Shown: positions 40,973 through 50,206 of the stretch, piece by piece
Layout of the letters: every line of letters starts with the position of its first letter
Position numbering within the stretch: position 1 is the first letter of the stretch
Origin: Planctomycetota bacterium
Lineage (GTDB): Bacteria; Planctomycetota; B15-G4; SIAN01
Direction: 5' to 3'
Length of the DNA stretch: 64,000 bases
Assembly: GCA_028289345.1 (NCBI GenBank)
Contig: JANQQL010000017.1
Location: forward strand, 1-64,000
Translations under genes and position numbers: made by a program
The notes under the pieces: model-generated
Told to the model about the DNA's origin: nothing
The model's database searches: none
What the model saw: only the letters and a program-made list of their open reading frames with translations

Positions 40973-43900
40973 ATGGTTGGTGGAACGAAGAATCCACTGC
41001 GGGTACTTCTCCCTGCACAGTTCCTTGGCGCGTTTCTCGACAACGCCTGGAAGCTGTTCGTCACCTTTGCCCTGATCAGCACGGTTGCTGAGGGGGAGGG
41101 TTTCGAAGCCGCTTCCCAGCGACAGACGACCCTCGCCTTCGTCGTCTTCTCCCTGCCATTGATGTTGTTTTCCTTGCCGGCTTGTGTGCTGGCGGATCGC
41201 TTTCCCAAGCGAAGCATCTTGCTGGCGACCAAACTCCTGGAGCTGGCGAGCTTACTGGTTGCCACGGTTTGGCTGTTCGCGAATCCGGACGCCTCCCTCG
41301 TGCCGCTGGTGGTGCTTGGATTCATGGGGCTGCAGAGCGCGTTCTTCAGCCCGGCGAAGTACGGCATCTTGCCAGAGCTGGTTCCTCACACCCGTCTCTC
41401 GACCGCCAACGGGGCTCTCGAGCTGTGGACCTTTGTCGCCATCATTGGGGGGACAGCACTCGGGGGACCCTTGTTCAACCGGACCCAAGAGCAGCCTTGG
41501 GTGACGGGTTTGATTCTGAGCATGCTGTCCGTGGCGGGCGTGGTTCTGGTGACGCGGCTGCCGACGACTGTGCCGTCGTCCGCCTCTCCTGCCACCGATG
41601 CCGGCGCGATCCGCGGCGCTTGGCAAACCATCCGCGAAGACCGGGTGCTCAGTCTGGCGGTCATGGGCTCAGCCTTCTTTTGGACCCTCGCCAGCTTGTT
41701 GAGCCAGGACGTGCTGGTGTACACCCGGGGGATCACCAATCACCTGGACGACTCCGAGACCATGGCGTCCATTCCCTTGGCGGTCTTGGGGCTCGGCGTT
41801 GGCGTGGGCAGTGTCTTCGCCGGACGACTCTCCAAGCGCAAAGTCGAGTTCGGGTTGATTCCTTTGGGCGCTTTGGGATTGGCCATCTTCACGGTGATGT
41901 TGGGATGGATTGCCCCCGAATTGACCGGGACGATTGTCTTGCTGGGTTTGGCCGGCCTTTGCGGCGGCCTGATCGTGGTCCCGATCAACGCGCTCCACCA
42001 ATGGCGGCCTCCGGCCGAACGCCGCGGTGCCGTCATCGCCTTGTCCAACTTCTTCACCTTCGGCGGAGTGCTCGCCGGCTCATTGATCGCTTGGGGATTG
42101 TCGAGCACCGGTCTGTCCGCCCGCGGGATTCTCATTGCTCTTGCCGGGTTGACCGTGGCCGGAACACTCTGGGCGCTCAAGCTTCTTCCCGTGGCTTTGT
42201 TGCGGGTCAGTCTTCTGATCCTGACCCACTCGATCTATCGGCTCAAAGTGATCGGGCGGCCCAATGTTCCCGCGGAAGGCGGAGCGCTCCTGGTTCCCAA
42301 CCACGTGTCCTTCATTGACGGGCTGCTAATCATCGCGAGCACCGATCGGGAAGTCCGCTTCATCGTCGATCGCGACTACTACGAACATCCGCTGTTGAAG
42401 TGGTTCATGCGTGGACTGCGGGCGATTCCCATTTCGTCAGCGGGGGGACCGCGGGTGGTGCTGCGGGCGATGCGCGAAGCCGGCGAATACTTGGAGAAGG
42501 GGGAGCTGGTGTGCATCTTCCCGGAGGGGCAGATCACCCGCACCGGGATGTTGCAGCCGTTCCGACGAGGACTGGATCGCATCGTCAAGGGCCGAGACGT
42601 ACCCGTGATTCCTGTCCATCTGGATCGAGTGTGGGGGAGCATCTTCAGCCGTTCCGGAGGCCGCTTCCTGACCAAGTTGCCCGAGCGGATTCCCTATCCG
42701 GTGACCGTGTCCTACGGAGAGCCTCAGCCGCCCGGAACACCATTGTTCCAGGTGCGACGCCGAGTGCTGGAACTCGGAGAGATCGCTTGGGCCAACCGCA
42801 AGAAGGACCGACGCCCGCTGCACCGATCATTTGTGCGGCGCGCTCGACGCAAGCCCTGGCGGACCGCGCTCATCGATAGCGATGGGCGCAGTGTCTCACG
42901 GATCGCCGCGGCCGCGGGATCTGTGGCGCTGTCCCGGGCGCTGCAGCCCCACTGGGGCGACCAGCAAAACGTCGGCATCTTGCTTCCGCCCAGCATTCCG
43001 GGGGCGTTGGTGAACGTGGCCGCTTCGTTGTCGGGCAGGACCAGCGTCAATCTGAACTACGCCCTATCCGAAGACGCCATGAAGTCGGCGGTGTCCCAGG
43101 CCAACCTACGAACAATCGTGACCAGCAAGTTGTTCCTCGAGAAAGCCGGGGTCACTCCGCCCGCGGGAGTCGAAGTCATCGAGCTGGCCGACGTTGCCGC
43201 GCAGATCACCAAGTGGGAGCGTTTGCGCTGTCTGACCATGGCTTGCTTCGCTCCGCACCGAGTGTTGGAGCGCTTCGCGAAGTGTTTCCATCACGCCAAG
43301 ATCGACGACATCGCAACGATCATCTTCAGCAGCGGAAGCACCGGCGAGCCCAAAGGCGTGCTCTTGAGTCACTTCAATATCGACTCGAACATTGCCGGCG
43401 CTACCCAGGTGCTGCACGTGAGCGCTGCCGATTGCTTGCTCGGGATCTTGCCTCTGTTTCATTCTTTTGGAACCATGGCTCTGTGGTTTGCCCTGCATCG
43501 CGGCATGCGCGTGGTGTTTCATCCGAATCCTCTGGATGCGGGTGCCGTCGGCGGCTTGATCCAACGCCACTCGGTCACCCTGATGATCGCGACTCCGACG
43601 TTCTTGCAGCTTTATCAGCGGCGTTGCACTCCGGCCCAATTCGGCAGCATTCGTTTGATCGTGACCGGGGCCGAGCGCCTTTCGCCCGAAGCCGCGTTGT
43701 CGTTCGAGGAAGAGTTCGGCATTCGGCCGATGGAGGGCTACGGAACGACTGAGTGCGCGCCGGTGGTGGCCGTCAGCGGGCCCGACTTCCGGGCTCCCGG
43801 GTTCTTTCAGCCAGGCTCTCGGCGTGGCTTTGTTGGGCAGGCCCTGCCGGGGGTGGCGTTGCGCATCGTCGACCCGGAATCGCTCAGTCCGGAAACCGAG

Positions 43901-44410
43901 AAGCCGCTTCCGCCCAACACTCCGGGGCAGCTGCTCGTCCGCGGGCCGAACGTCATGCGAGGCTACTTGGGGCGCAACGACCTGACCGCAGAAGTGGTCC
44001 GCGACGGTTGGTATGTCACGGGTGACATTGCATTGATCAACGAGCACGGGTTCCTGCGAATCACGGATCGCTTGTCACGCTTTTCCAAGATCGGTGGCGA
44101 GATGGTGCCCCATGGCAAGGTGGAGGATGCCTTGCAGCACGCCGCCGGAGAGACGCAGAAGGTGTTTGCCGTGACCGCCATCGGAGATGCCAAGAAGGGC
44201 GAGCGGTTGGCTGTTCTTCACACCCTGCCGAAAGATCAAATCCCCGAGGTGGCGGACAAAATCAAGGCCAGCGGCCTGCCGAAGATCTTCCTGCCGCGGC
44301 TCGATCACTACATCGCCGTCGAAGAGCTTCCCATTCTCGGCACCGGCAAACTGGACCTTCGCCAGATCAAGGAAGTGGCGCGTCGGACTCTTCAGGGCGA
44401 TCCGGAGTAG
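40973..44410 (+). CDS. aas: MFS transporter / PlsC acyltransferase / acyl-ACP synthetase fusion (Aas-LplT type)
   Basis: A 1145-residue protein from ATG 40973 (GTG 40970 adjacent). Residues ~1-405 form a 12-span MFS transporter like LplT (ADRFPKRSILLATK, LVPHTRLSTANGALELW). Residues ~420-610 are a PlsC/LPLAT domain with the HX4D motif in PNHVSFIDGLLI (His ~444) and FPEGQITRTGML. Residues ~640-1140 are an AMP-forming acyl-ACP/CoA synthetase with IIFSSGSTGEPKGVLL and MEGYGTTECAPV. In proteobacteria LplT flips lysophospholipid inward and Aas re-acylates it, so the fusion would do lysophospholipid repair in one chain. Such fusions are known in other bacteria. Confidence 0.92.
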   Translation: MVGGTKNPLRVLLPAQFLGAFLDNAWKLFVTFALISTVAEGEGFEAASQRQTTLAFVVFSLPLMLFSLPACVLADRFPKRSILLATKLLELASLLVATVWLFANPDASLVPLVVLGFMGLQSAFFSPAKYGILPELVPHTRLSTANGALELWTFVAIIGGTALGGPLFNRTQEQPWVTGLILSMLSVAGVVLVTRLPTTVPSSASPATDAGAIRGAWQTIREDRVLSLAVMGSAFFWTLASLLSQDVLVYTRGITNHLDDSETMASIPLAVLGLGVGVGSVFAGRLSKRKVEFGLIPLGALGLAIFTVMLGWIAPELTGTIVLLGLAGLCGGLIVVPINALHQWRPPAERRGAVIALSNFFTFGGVLAGSLIAWGLSSTGLSARGILIALAGLTVAGTLWALKLLPVALLRVSLLILTHSIYRLKVIGRPNVPAEGGALLVPNHVSFIDGLLIIASTDREVRFIVDRDYYEHPLLKWFMRGLRAIPISSAGGPRVVLRAMREAGEYLEKGELVCIFPEGQITRTGMLQPFRRGLDRIVKGRDVPVIPVHLDRVWGSIFSRSGGRFLTKLPERIPYPVTVSYGEPQPPGTPLFQVRRRVLELGEIAWANRKKDRRPLHRSFVRRARRKPWRTALIDSDGRSVSRIAAAAGSVALSRALQPHWGDQQNVGILLPPSIPGALVNVAASLSGRTSVNLNYALSEDAMKSAVSQANLRTIVTSKLFLEKAGVTPPAGVEVIELADVAAQITKWERLRCLTMACFAPHRVLERFAKCFHHAKIDDIATIIFSSGSTGEPKGVLLSHFNIDSNIAGATQVLHVSAADCLLGILPLFHSFGTMALWFALHRGMRVVFHPNPLDAGAVGGLIQRHSVTLMIATPTFLQLYQRRCTPAQFGSIRLIVTGAERLSPEAALSFEEEFGIRPMEGYGTTECAPVVAVSGPDFRAPGFFQPGSRRGFVGQALPGVALRIVDPESLSPETEKPLPPNTPGQLLVRGPNVMRGYLGRNDLTAEVVRDGWYVTGDIALINEHGFLRITDRLSRFSKIGGEMVPHGKVEDALQHAAGETQKVFAVTAIGDAKKGERLAVLHTLPKDQIPEVADKIKASGLPKIFLPRLDHYIAVEELPILGTGKLDLRQIKEVARRTLQGDPE

Positions 44411-44434
44411 CCTCTCGTGATTCGGGAACGGCGG

Positions 44435-46012
44435 ATGGCTTTGGAGTGGAAGATTTGCCGATGGCGGGGCGGCATGGTCTTGAGTCTTGCCTTGATGGCG
44501 GGAGTGAGCCCCGCCGTCGTGGGGCAGTCCGAGTCTCACAACCTGGTCTTGATCATTGCCGACGACGTGGGCGTGGACCTGATCGGTGCTTACGAGCGAT
44601 TCTATGAAGACCATCCGTCGCCGGGTTTTCCGAACACCACCCCGGCGATCGACGCCTTGGCCGCCAACGGTCTCTTGTTCCGCAACGCTTGGACGAATCC
44701 CATGTGTTCGCCGACTCGTGCGCAGATCCTGACCGGCAAGCCCGGGTGCCGATCTGGCATCGGCGCGTTGGTGGATCACGAGCGTCCGTTGATTGCGGGG
44801 GTTGGGTTGCAAACCTTTCACCCGACGATTCCATCGATGTTGCGCAAGGCGGCAAGTCCCTACAGCAGCGCCGCGGTGGGGAAGTGGCACGTGGCGGACT
44901 TGTCCCAGTTCGACCCCACGGCTCCTTTGTTTCCCCACCCCCTCGGATCGCCAGCACTTCCTTGGTTCGACCTCTATGCCGGGTCGATGCACAACCTGAA
45001 CGGTGAATCCCACAATCGGTGGACCAAAACCTTCGCCACGCCGATTCAACCGGGCGTCGACGAGTGCGAGCCGGCAGCGGGAGTGGCGTGTTGCGCTCGG
45101 GTCACGGACTTTGCGGCCGCCGACACCGTCGAAGATGCGATCCACTTGGTACGAACTCTCCCGGAACCGTTCTTCTTGATGGTGGCGTTCAATGCCGCTC
45201 ACTTTCCCGACAATCAGCCGGACCGGAAACTGGCTCCGGTGTCTTGCGAATGGGGCGGAGGAAAGCTCGGAAGTCGGCCCGACTGTCACTTCGGGGCGGA
45301 GCCGGCGACCAAGGTGCGCTGCATGGTTCAGTGGATGGACCACGAGATCGGTCGGCTCCTTTGTGAGTTGAACAACGGCGGGGATTCGCCTGAACTGCCG
45401 ACCACCACGGTCTTCCTCGGTGACAATGGAACCCGCAAGGCGGCCAAGGTCGCTCCGTTCGCAGCCGCCCACAGCAAGAAATCCGTGTACGACGGCGGCA
45501 TCAACGTGCCGCTGATCATCCACTCGCCGGTGATTCCCTCGGAACTGGTCGGGGGAGTGAGCCCGGCACTCGTCTCAGCGACGGACCTCTTGGCGACGTT
45601 CGCGGAGCTCGCGAATGCGCCGGAGCCCGCGGACCCCCATGAGTTGTTGGACTCACAAAGCATCGTTCCTGTTCTGCGAGGTGAGACGAAGACGGTTCGA
45701 AAGTTCTGCTACTCAGAGTTTTTCCAACCGAACTTCATTCCCGACGAACGAGGATTGCCCGGCGCGGACTACGTAGCCACTCTCCATCGTCGAGCCATGC
45801 GTGACCAAGACGGTCGCAAGCTGATTCAAACCCTGGAGCGTTCCGGTGACGGAGAGGTCACCATCACCGAGCAACTGTTCGACTTGGCCAACGACCCGTT
45901 CGAACGCAAGGACCGGTGGCCGGCGGCGGAAGCGGGCGAGGAGCCGTGGGCGTCGGCCCGCGCTGCCTTGCGAGAGAAGCTGCAACAAAGCTATCCGGCG
46001 TTGCTTCCGTAG
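44435..46012 (+). CDS. Exported sulfatase, formylglycine type
   Basis: A 525-residue protein; ATG 44435 is preferred over GTG 44417, which also gives a signal. The signal peptide ends around SPAVVGQ. The sulfatase core is LVLIIADDVGVDLIG (paired Asp metal ligands), then NPMCSPTRAQILTG, where CxPxR is the formylglycine modification site, then GKWHVAD, TVFLGDNGTR and KKSVYDGGINVPLIIHSP. A C-terminal FDLANDPFERKD is typical. It removes sulfate from an unknown ester in the periplasm or outside, and needs a formylglycine-generating enzyme, not in the window. It is followed by an arylsulfotransferase. Confidence 0.9.
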   Translation: MALEWKICRWRGGMVLSLALMAGVSPAVVGQSESHNLVLIIADDVGVDLIGAYERFYEDHPSPGFPNTTPAIDALAANGLLFRNAWTNPMCSPTRAQILTGKPGCRSGIGALVDHERPLIAGVGLQTFHPTIPSMLRKAASPYSSAAVGKWHVADLSQFDPTAPLFPHPLGSPALPWFDLYAGSMHNLNGESHNRWTKTFATPIQPGVDECEPAAGVACCARVTDFAAADTVEDAIHLVRTLPEPFFLMVAFNAAHFPDNQPDRKLAPVSCEWGGGKLGSRPDCHFGAEPATKVRCMVQWMDHEIGRLLCELNNGGDSPELPTTTVFLGDNGTRKAAKVAPFAAAHSKKSVYDGGINVPLIIHSPVIPSELVGGVSPALVSATDLLATFAELANAPEPADPHELLDSQSIVPVLRGETKTVRKFCYSEFFQPNFIPDERGLPGADYVATLHRRAMRDQDGRKLIQTLERSGDGEVTITEQLFDLANDPFERKDRWPAAEAGEEPWASARAALREKLQQSYPALLP

Positions 46013-46333
46013 CCCGGCTTGTCACGCGGGCTGCTGCTCACTGACGCGAGCTTGTCTCAGGTCGATCCCGAGGTGGACGATGAGGGTTCGCCACGGGTGC
46101 ACCCTGCCAAGCTCGTTGAGCGATGCTTGGGTCGGATGCGCTGGTCCGCGCAGGGCGACCGTCTCGGCCCTTCCGACTGCGTGATCGAGAACGCCGATTG
46201 AGAACCCTCTGCTCACCATGGAGGCGGGGCCTCTCCGCCCCTCCCTCGCCGGGCGTGGGGTGGGGCGATATGGTGCGCGGGTGGAATTCGGTTGGTCCCC
46301 CTTCCAATCGGACCCACCCAACAAGGGGCATTC
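46013..46333. other. Intergenic region before the arylsulfotransferase
   Basis: About 320 bases. A 60-codon frame from 46019 has no recognisable motif and no good ribosome site. No clear repeat or promoter was recognised. Confidence 0.35.
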
Positions 46334-47914
46334 ATGAATACTCGAAGCATTTGTCTTTCTTTCGTTGTTGGGGCCGGGATGTGTGCGTCCGCGTCGGCGC
46401 AGAACCAGACCACGGGGTTGTTCTTCCGCGGCCCGTCCGTACAGCCCGGCTACACCCTCTTCAGTCCCCTCTCCGGCACCGAGACCTATCTGATCGACGT
46501 CAACGGAGAGCGGGTGCACACTTGGGTGTCGGACTATGTCCCGGGAAACTCTTACTACCTGACCGAAACTGGACTGCTGGTTCGCACGGCGGATCCGGGG
46601 GGTAATCCCGTGTTCAGTGCGGGCGGGGATGCGGGGCTGGTGGAAGTTTTCAACTGGGACGGGGATCTCGTTTGGAGTTACCTCTATTCCAATGACCAGC
46701 ACCGCGCTCATCACGACATTGCGATCATGCCGAACGGCAACGTTCTGATACTGGCTTGGGAGTTTCGCTCCGGGGCTGAGTCCCTCGCCGCTGGCCGCGA
46801 TCCAGCGAATCTTCCCAGCGGTGTGCTGTGGCCAGAAACCGTGGTCGAGGTTCGGCCGACCGGCCCGACCACCGGTGACATCGTCTGGGAATGGAGGTTG
46901 TGGGATCACTTGATCCAAGACTTCGATGCCAGCAAAGACAACTTTGGCGTGGTCGCGGATCATCCCGAGCTGGTCGACATCAACTACGAGAACGATCCCA
47001 CCGCCGATTGGATCCACGCCAACGCCCTCGACTACAACGCCGAGCTGGATCAGATCATGATCTGCGCCAACCGTTTCTTCGAAGTCTGGGTCATCGATCA
47101 CAGCACCACGACGGAAGAGGCCGCGGGACATACGGGGGGCAACTCGGGCAAGGGCGGAGACCTGCTGTATCGATGGGGCAATCCCCAGGCCTACGATCGT
47201 GGAGGCCCCGACGACCAACGCTTCTTCAATCAGCACGACGCTCACTGGATCGCGCCGGGGCTGCCAGGTGCCGGCAACATCCTGGTCTTCAACAACGGCA
47301 GAGACCGGCCCGCGGGCGACTTCAGTTCCGTGGAAGAGTTTGCGCCGCCACTGAATGCCAACGGCGATTACGTGATGACCCCCGGACAACCCTTTGGGCC
47401 AGCCGATCCGGGATGGTCGTTCACTGCGGCCAATCCCGAAGCCATGTTCGCGAGCTTTCTTTCCGGAGCCCAGCGACAACCCAACGGCAACACCCTGATG
47501 TGTCTGGGACCTTGGGGAGTCTTCGCCGAAGTGGATCCCCTGGATCGATTCCAGTGGCTCTACGTGAATCCGGTGACCGCCAGCGGCGCGTTGACTCAAG
47601 GGGAAGAGGTTCCGTTCCTCAGTCCCACCTCCACCGCGAACCGGGCGTTCCGCGCCGTGCGGTACCCCGAAAACTACCCCGGTCTTGCCGGTCGCGACCT
47701 GACTCCTCAAGGCCCCCTCGAAGGACGCGCATGCGCCGCCGACCTTTCTGGTCTCTGGGGACAACCCGACGGCAGTGTCAACGGGTTCGACTTCCTCGCC
47801 GTCGTTCAGCAGCTAGGGACCGATGGCCTGGGCGCGGACCTTGCGCCGCCCCTCGACCTGGTGGACTTCGCGGACTTGCAGGTGGTGGTGCAGGCGATCG
47901 GGAATTGTCAGTGA
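46334..47914 (+). CDS. Exported arylsulfotransferase-like protein with dockerin-like tail
   Basis: A 526-residue protein from ATG 46334 with a signal peptide ending at CASASAQ. It matches the ASST part of the protein at 25221: GYTLFSPLSGTETYLIDVNG, HHDIAIMPNGNVLILAWE, WDHLIQDFDASKDNFG, EVWVIDHSTTTEEA, GGDLLYRWGNPQAY and FNQHDAHWI. It lacks that protein's acidic insert and DUF1080 module. The last ~60 residues (CAADLSGLWGQPDGSVNG, then LVDFADLQVVVQAIGNC) look like a dockerin-type calcium-binding tail, which would attach it to a partner or surface complex. It follows a formylglycine sulfatase. Confidence 0.85.
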   Translation: MNTRSICLSFVVGAGMCASASAQNQTTGLFFRGPSVQPGYTLFSPLSGTETYLIDVNGERVHTWVSDYVPGNSYYLTETGLLVRTADPGGNPVFSAGGDAGLVEVFNWDGDLVWSYLYSNDQHRAHHDIAIMPNGNVLILAWEFRSGAESLAAGRDPANLPSGVLWPETVVEVRPTGPTTGDIVWEWRLWDHLIQDFDASKDNFGVVADHPELVDINYENDPTADWIHANALDYNAELDQIMICANRFFEVWVIDHSTTTEEAAGHTGGNSGKGGDLLYRWGNPQAYDRGGPDDQRFFNQHDAHWIAPGLPGAGNILVFNNGRDRPAGDFSSVEEFAPPLNANGDYVMTPGQPFGPADPGWSFTAANPEAMFASFLSGAQRQPNGNTLMCLGPWGVFAEVDPLDRFQWLYVNPVTASGALTQGEEVPFLSPTSTANRAFRAVRYPENYPGLAGRDLTPQGPLEGRACAADLSGLWGQPDGSVNGFDFLAVVQQLGTDGLGADLAPPLDLVDFADLQVVVQAIGNCQ

Positions 47915-48077
47915 TCGCGGAACGGTGTCGTGACTCCTGATCTCAGTTGGCGTTGGAGCGCGGGCGAGTCGCTGTTCAACAGAGGTCAAGAACGAACCAA
48001 CTCCGAAGGATCTGTTGGTGTTTGTGATCGTATTGAGCCGGGTGACAAAGGTCGTGAATCGCGGACTGAATCGCGCT

Positions 48078-49523
48078 TCACCGGGTCTCCGCGGTTCTCT
48101 GGTTGGACAAGGCAATCGCCACCACAGACGCCAGCACAAACGGAACCACTTGAGAAAGCCACTTGTCTTCGGCGCCCAAGCCAAGGAAGTGGGTGCCCAC
48201 GGCAACGCTGAACCCCGTAGCCATGGAGCACAGCGTTGCCAAGGGAGGAACCGGACCGCGGCTCACCGTGAGAACCAAGAGCGGTCCGAAGGCTGCGCCC
48301 ATGGCGGTCCAGGCAAACAAAACCGGAGAGAAGATCTCTTGGCTACCGGAGATGGCGGCCACCACGGCAGCAGCGCTCAGGGTCAGTACCACCAAACGAG
48401 AACGCCACAGCACGCTCTTTTGACTCTTGCCTGCCGCGCCTAGATCGTGGCTGACTGAGGAACTCGCGACCAGGAGCTGGCTGTCGGCGGTGGACATGAT
48501 GGCGGACAGAACAGCCGCGATCATGACGCCGGCGAGAACGGGTGTGAACAGTTCGTTGGCCGCCGCGATCATGATGGTTTCGCCGTCCTGTAACACCAGG
48601 CTTTGAAGGGCACGACCACACAGGCCAAGCAGGATCATCCCGGCATACACCACGATCGCCCACCCCATCGCCACACGACGCCCGGTGGCGACCGAGTCGT
48701 CATCCCTGAGCGCCATGAATCGGTTCACCACGTGAGGCTGTCCCGGATAGCCCAGGCCAATGCCGAGAAAGCCCAGCACCAATCCGACTGCCGCAGTCCC
48801 CGCAAAGTCCCCCGTCACGCTGGAGTAGCCGGGCACGGTGGCTGAGGTTTCGGTGATCGCTTCGGAAAGCCCAGACAATCCCACGCGAGCCAGCGCGGCA
48901 ATCGGCAGAAGCGTTGCCGTGATCGCCATCACCATGCCCTGCAGCGTGTCGGTCAAGCTGACGGCCCAGAACCCGCCCAACAGGGTGTAGGCCACGACGA
49001 TGGTGCTGCCGAGAAGAATGCTGGCGTTGCGGTCCATGCCGAAGGTTTCGGCGAAGGTCTTTCCTGCGCCCTGGAACTGAGAGGTGACGTACACCAGGAG
49101 CGAGAACAAGATGATCAATGATGCGAAGATCTTGATCGGCCGGTGCAAGGGAGCTTCCCTCGGTCCGGCCAAGAACTCAGTGACGGTCAACGAATGGTTG
49201 GCGTGGCTCATGCGTCGCAGCCGAGGCGCCAGGACATACCAGTTCAATGCGAACCCGCCGACGCAAGAGGGAAACAACCAGAGGGCGGACAGTCCCTTGG
49301 CGTAGGCGAATCCACTCACGCCGAGCATGGTCCAGGCGGAAGAAGAGCTGGCCGAGGCGCTGATCGCGGCGACGAACGGACCCAGGGACCGGCCGCCCAA
49401 GAAGTAGTCCGAGCTGTCCCGGTTCCGTCGATGGGCCCACAGCCCGATGGCAAGCAACACCAACTTGTAAGCGACCAGGGTGATCAGAATTGCCGCGCCA
49501 CCGTCGTTCGCCGAGCTTGGCAA
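48078..49523 (-). CDS. Sodium:solute symporter (SSS family)
   Basis: A 481-residue protein with about 13 spans. SSS-family features are HRRNRDSSDYFLGGRSLGPF, then ISASASSSSAWTMLGVSGFAY (sodium-binding region), GLGYPGQPHVVNRFMALRD and ADSQLLVASSSVSHDL. The family includes proline, pantothenate and sugar importers; PutP is the closest in feel, but the substrate cannot be fixed by eye. It is convergent with the arylsulfotransferase and divergent from the SRPBCC gene. Confidence 0.88.
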   Translation of the reverse strand: MPSSANDGGAAILITLVAYKLVLLAIGLWAHRRNRDSSDYFLGGRSLGPFVAAISASASSSSAWTMLGVSGFAYAKGLSALWLFPSCVGGFALNWYVLAPRLRRMSHANHSLTVTEFLAGPREAPLHRPIKIFASLIILFSLLVYVTSQFQGAGKTFAETFGMDRNASILLGSTIVVAYTLLGGFWAVSLTDTLQGMVMAITATLLPIAALARVGLSGLSEAITETSATVPGYSSVTGDFAGTAAVGLVLGFLGIGLGYPGQPHVVNRFMALRDDDSVATGRRVAMGWAIVVYAGMILLGLCGRALQSLVLQDGETIMIAAANELFTPVLAGVMIAAVLSAIMSTADSQLLVASSSVSHDLGAAGKSQKSVLWRSRLVVLTLSAAAVVAAISGSQEIFSPVLFAWTAMGAAFGPLLVLTVSRGPVPPLATLCSMATGFSVAVGTHFLGLGAEDKWLSQVVPFVLASVVAIALSNQRTAETR

Positions 49524-49741
49524 GAGTGTCTCCGTCCCGGATTTCCATGGAGTGGGCGACGCCCCCGATGGATGCGCGCGGATTCGCCCCCAAGGCTTCT
49601 CCGAGAGTCCGCACCCGGGCAGAATCCCCGTGGGTCACGAGTTTCCAGAATTCGCGATGAACCCGTTCGGGTTTTCCGTACAGGATCTGGATGGACCGGC
49701 CGGCCCAGAATTCGGGCCACAGATCAAACCAGGAGCGGACC

Positions 49742-50206
49742 ATGGCCAAACTCGTTTCGACCGCGCACTTCGCTGCCTCCCCGGAGCAGGTGTTCGACGC
49801 GTTTCTCGACATCGAACACTGGCCCGACAAGATCGAGGGGATCGTCAGCGTGGAGATGCTGACCGATGGCCCGGTGCGCGTGGGCACCCGCTTCCGCGAG
49901 ACGCGGATCATGTTCAAGAAAGAAGCGACGGAAGAGATGGAGGTCACCGCGATGGACCGACCTCACCGCTTTACCATCGAAGCGGAATCTTGCGGCGCCC
50001 ACTTTGTCACGGTGCACGAGTTTCGGCCAGAGAGCAATGGCACCAAGGTGATCGTCGAGTTCGATGCCACGCCGCTGACCTTCATGGCCAAGCTGTTCTC
50101 GCCTCTCACCGGGTGGATGCTGAAGTCGTGCAAGAAGGCGTTCGATCAAGACTTGGAAGATCTTCGTGGAGACACGGAAAAGAAAGCAATGGCCCAGAGC
50201 GGATGA
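49742..50206 (+). CDS. SRPBCC / polyketide-cyclase-like protein
   Basis: A 154-residue cytoplasmic protein from ATG 49742. The fold is shown by STAHFAASPEQVFDAFLDIE, WPDKIEGIVSVEMLTDGPV and GTRFRETRI, then a long C-terminal helix. Such proteins bind hydrophobic ligands. Its stop overlaps the next gene's start (ATGA), coupling it to a secreted lipase-like protein. Confidence 0.82.
   Translation: MAKLVSTAHFAASPEQVFDAFLDIEHWPDKIEGIVSVEMLTDGPVRVGTRFRETRIMFKKEATEEMEVTAMDRPHRFTIEAESCGAHFVTVHEFRPESNGTKVIVEFDATPLTFMAKLFSPLTGWMLKSCKKAFDQDLEDLRGDTEKKAMAQSG

Noticed and set aside
46019..46201. 60-codon plus-strand frame after the sulfatase
   Set aside because: No ribosome site, no recognisable motif and no reason to prefer it over chance in GC-rich DNA.
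46022..47764. Open frame of 580 codons on the minus strand opposite the arylsulfotransferase
   Set aside because: It is a GC-rich shadow: the plus-strand gene has a signal peptide, family motifs and a dockerin tail, while the opposite translation shows no domain.
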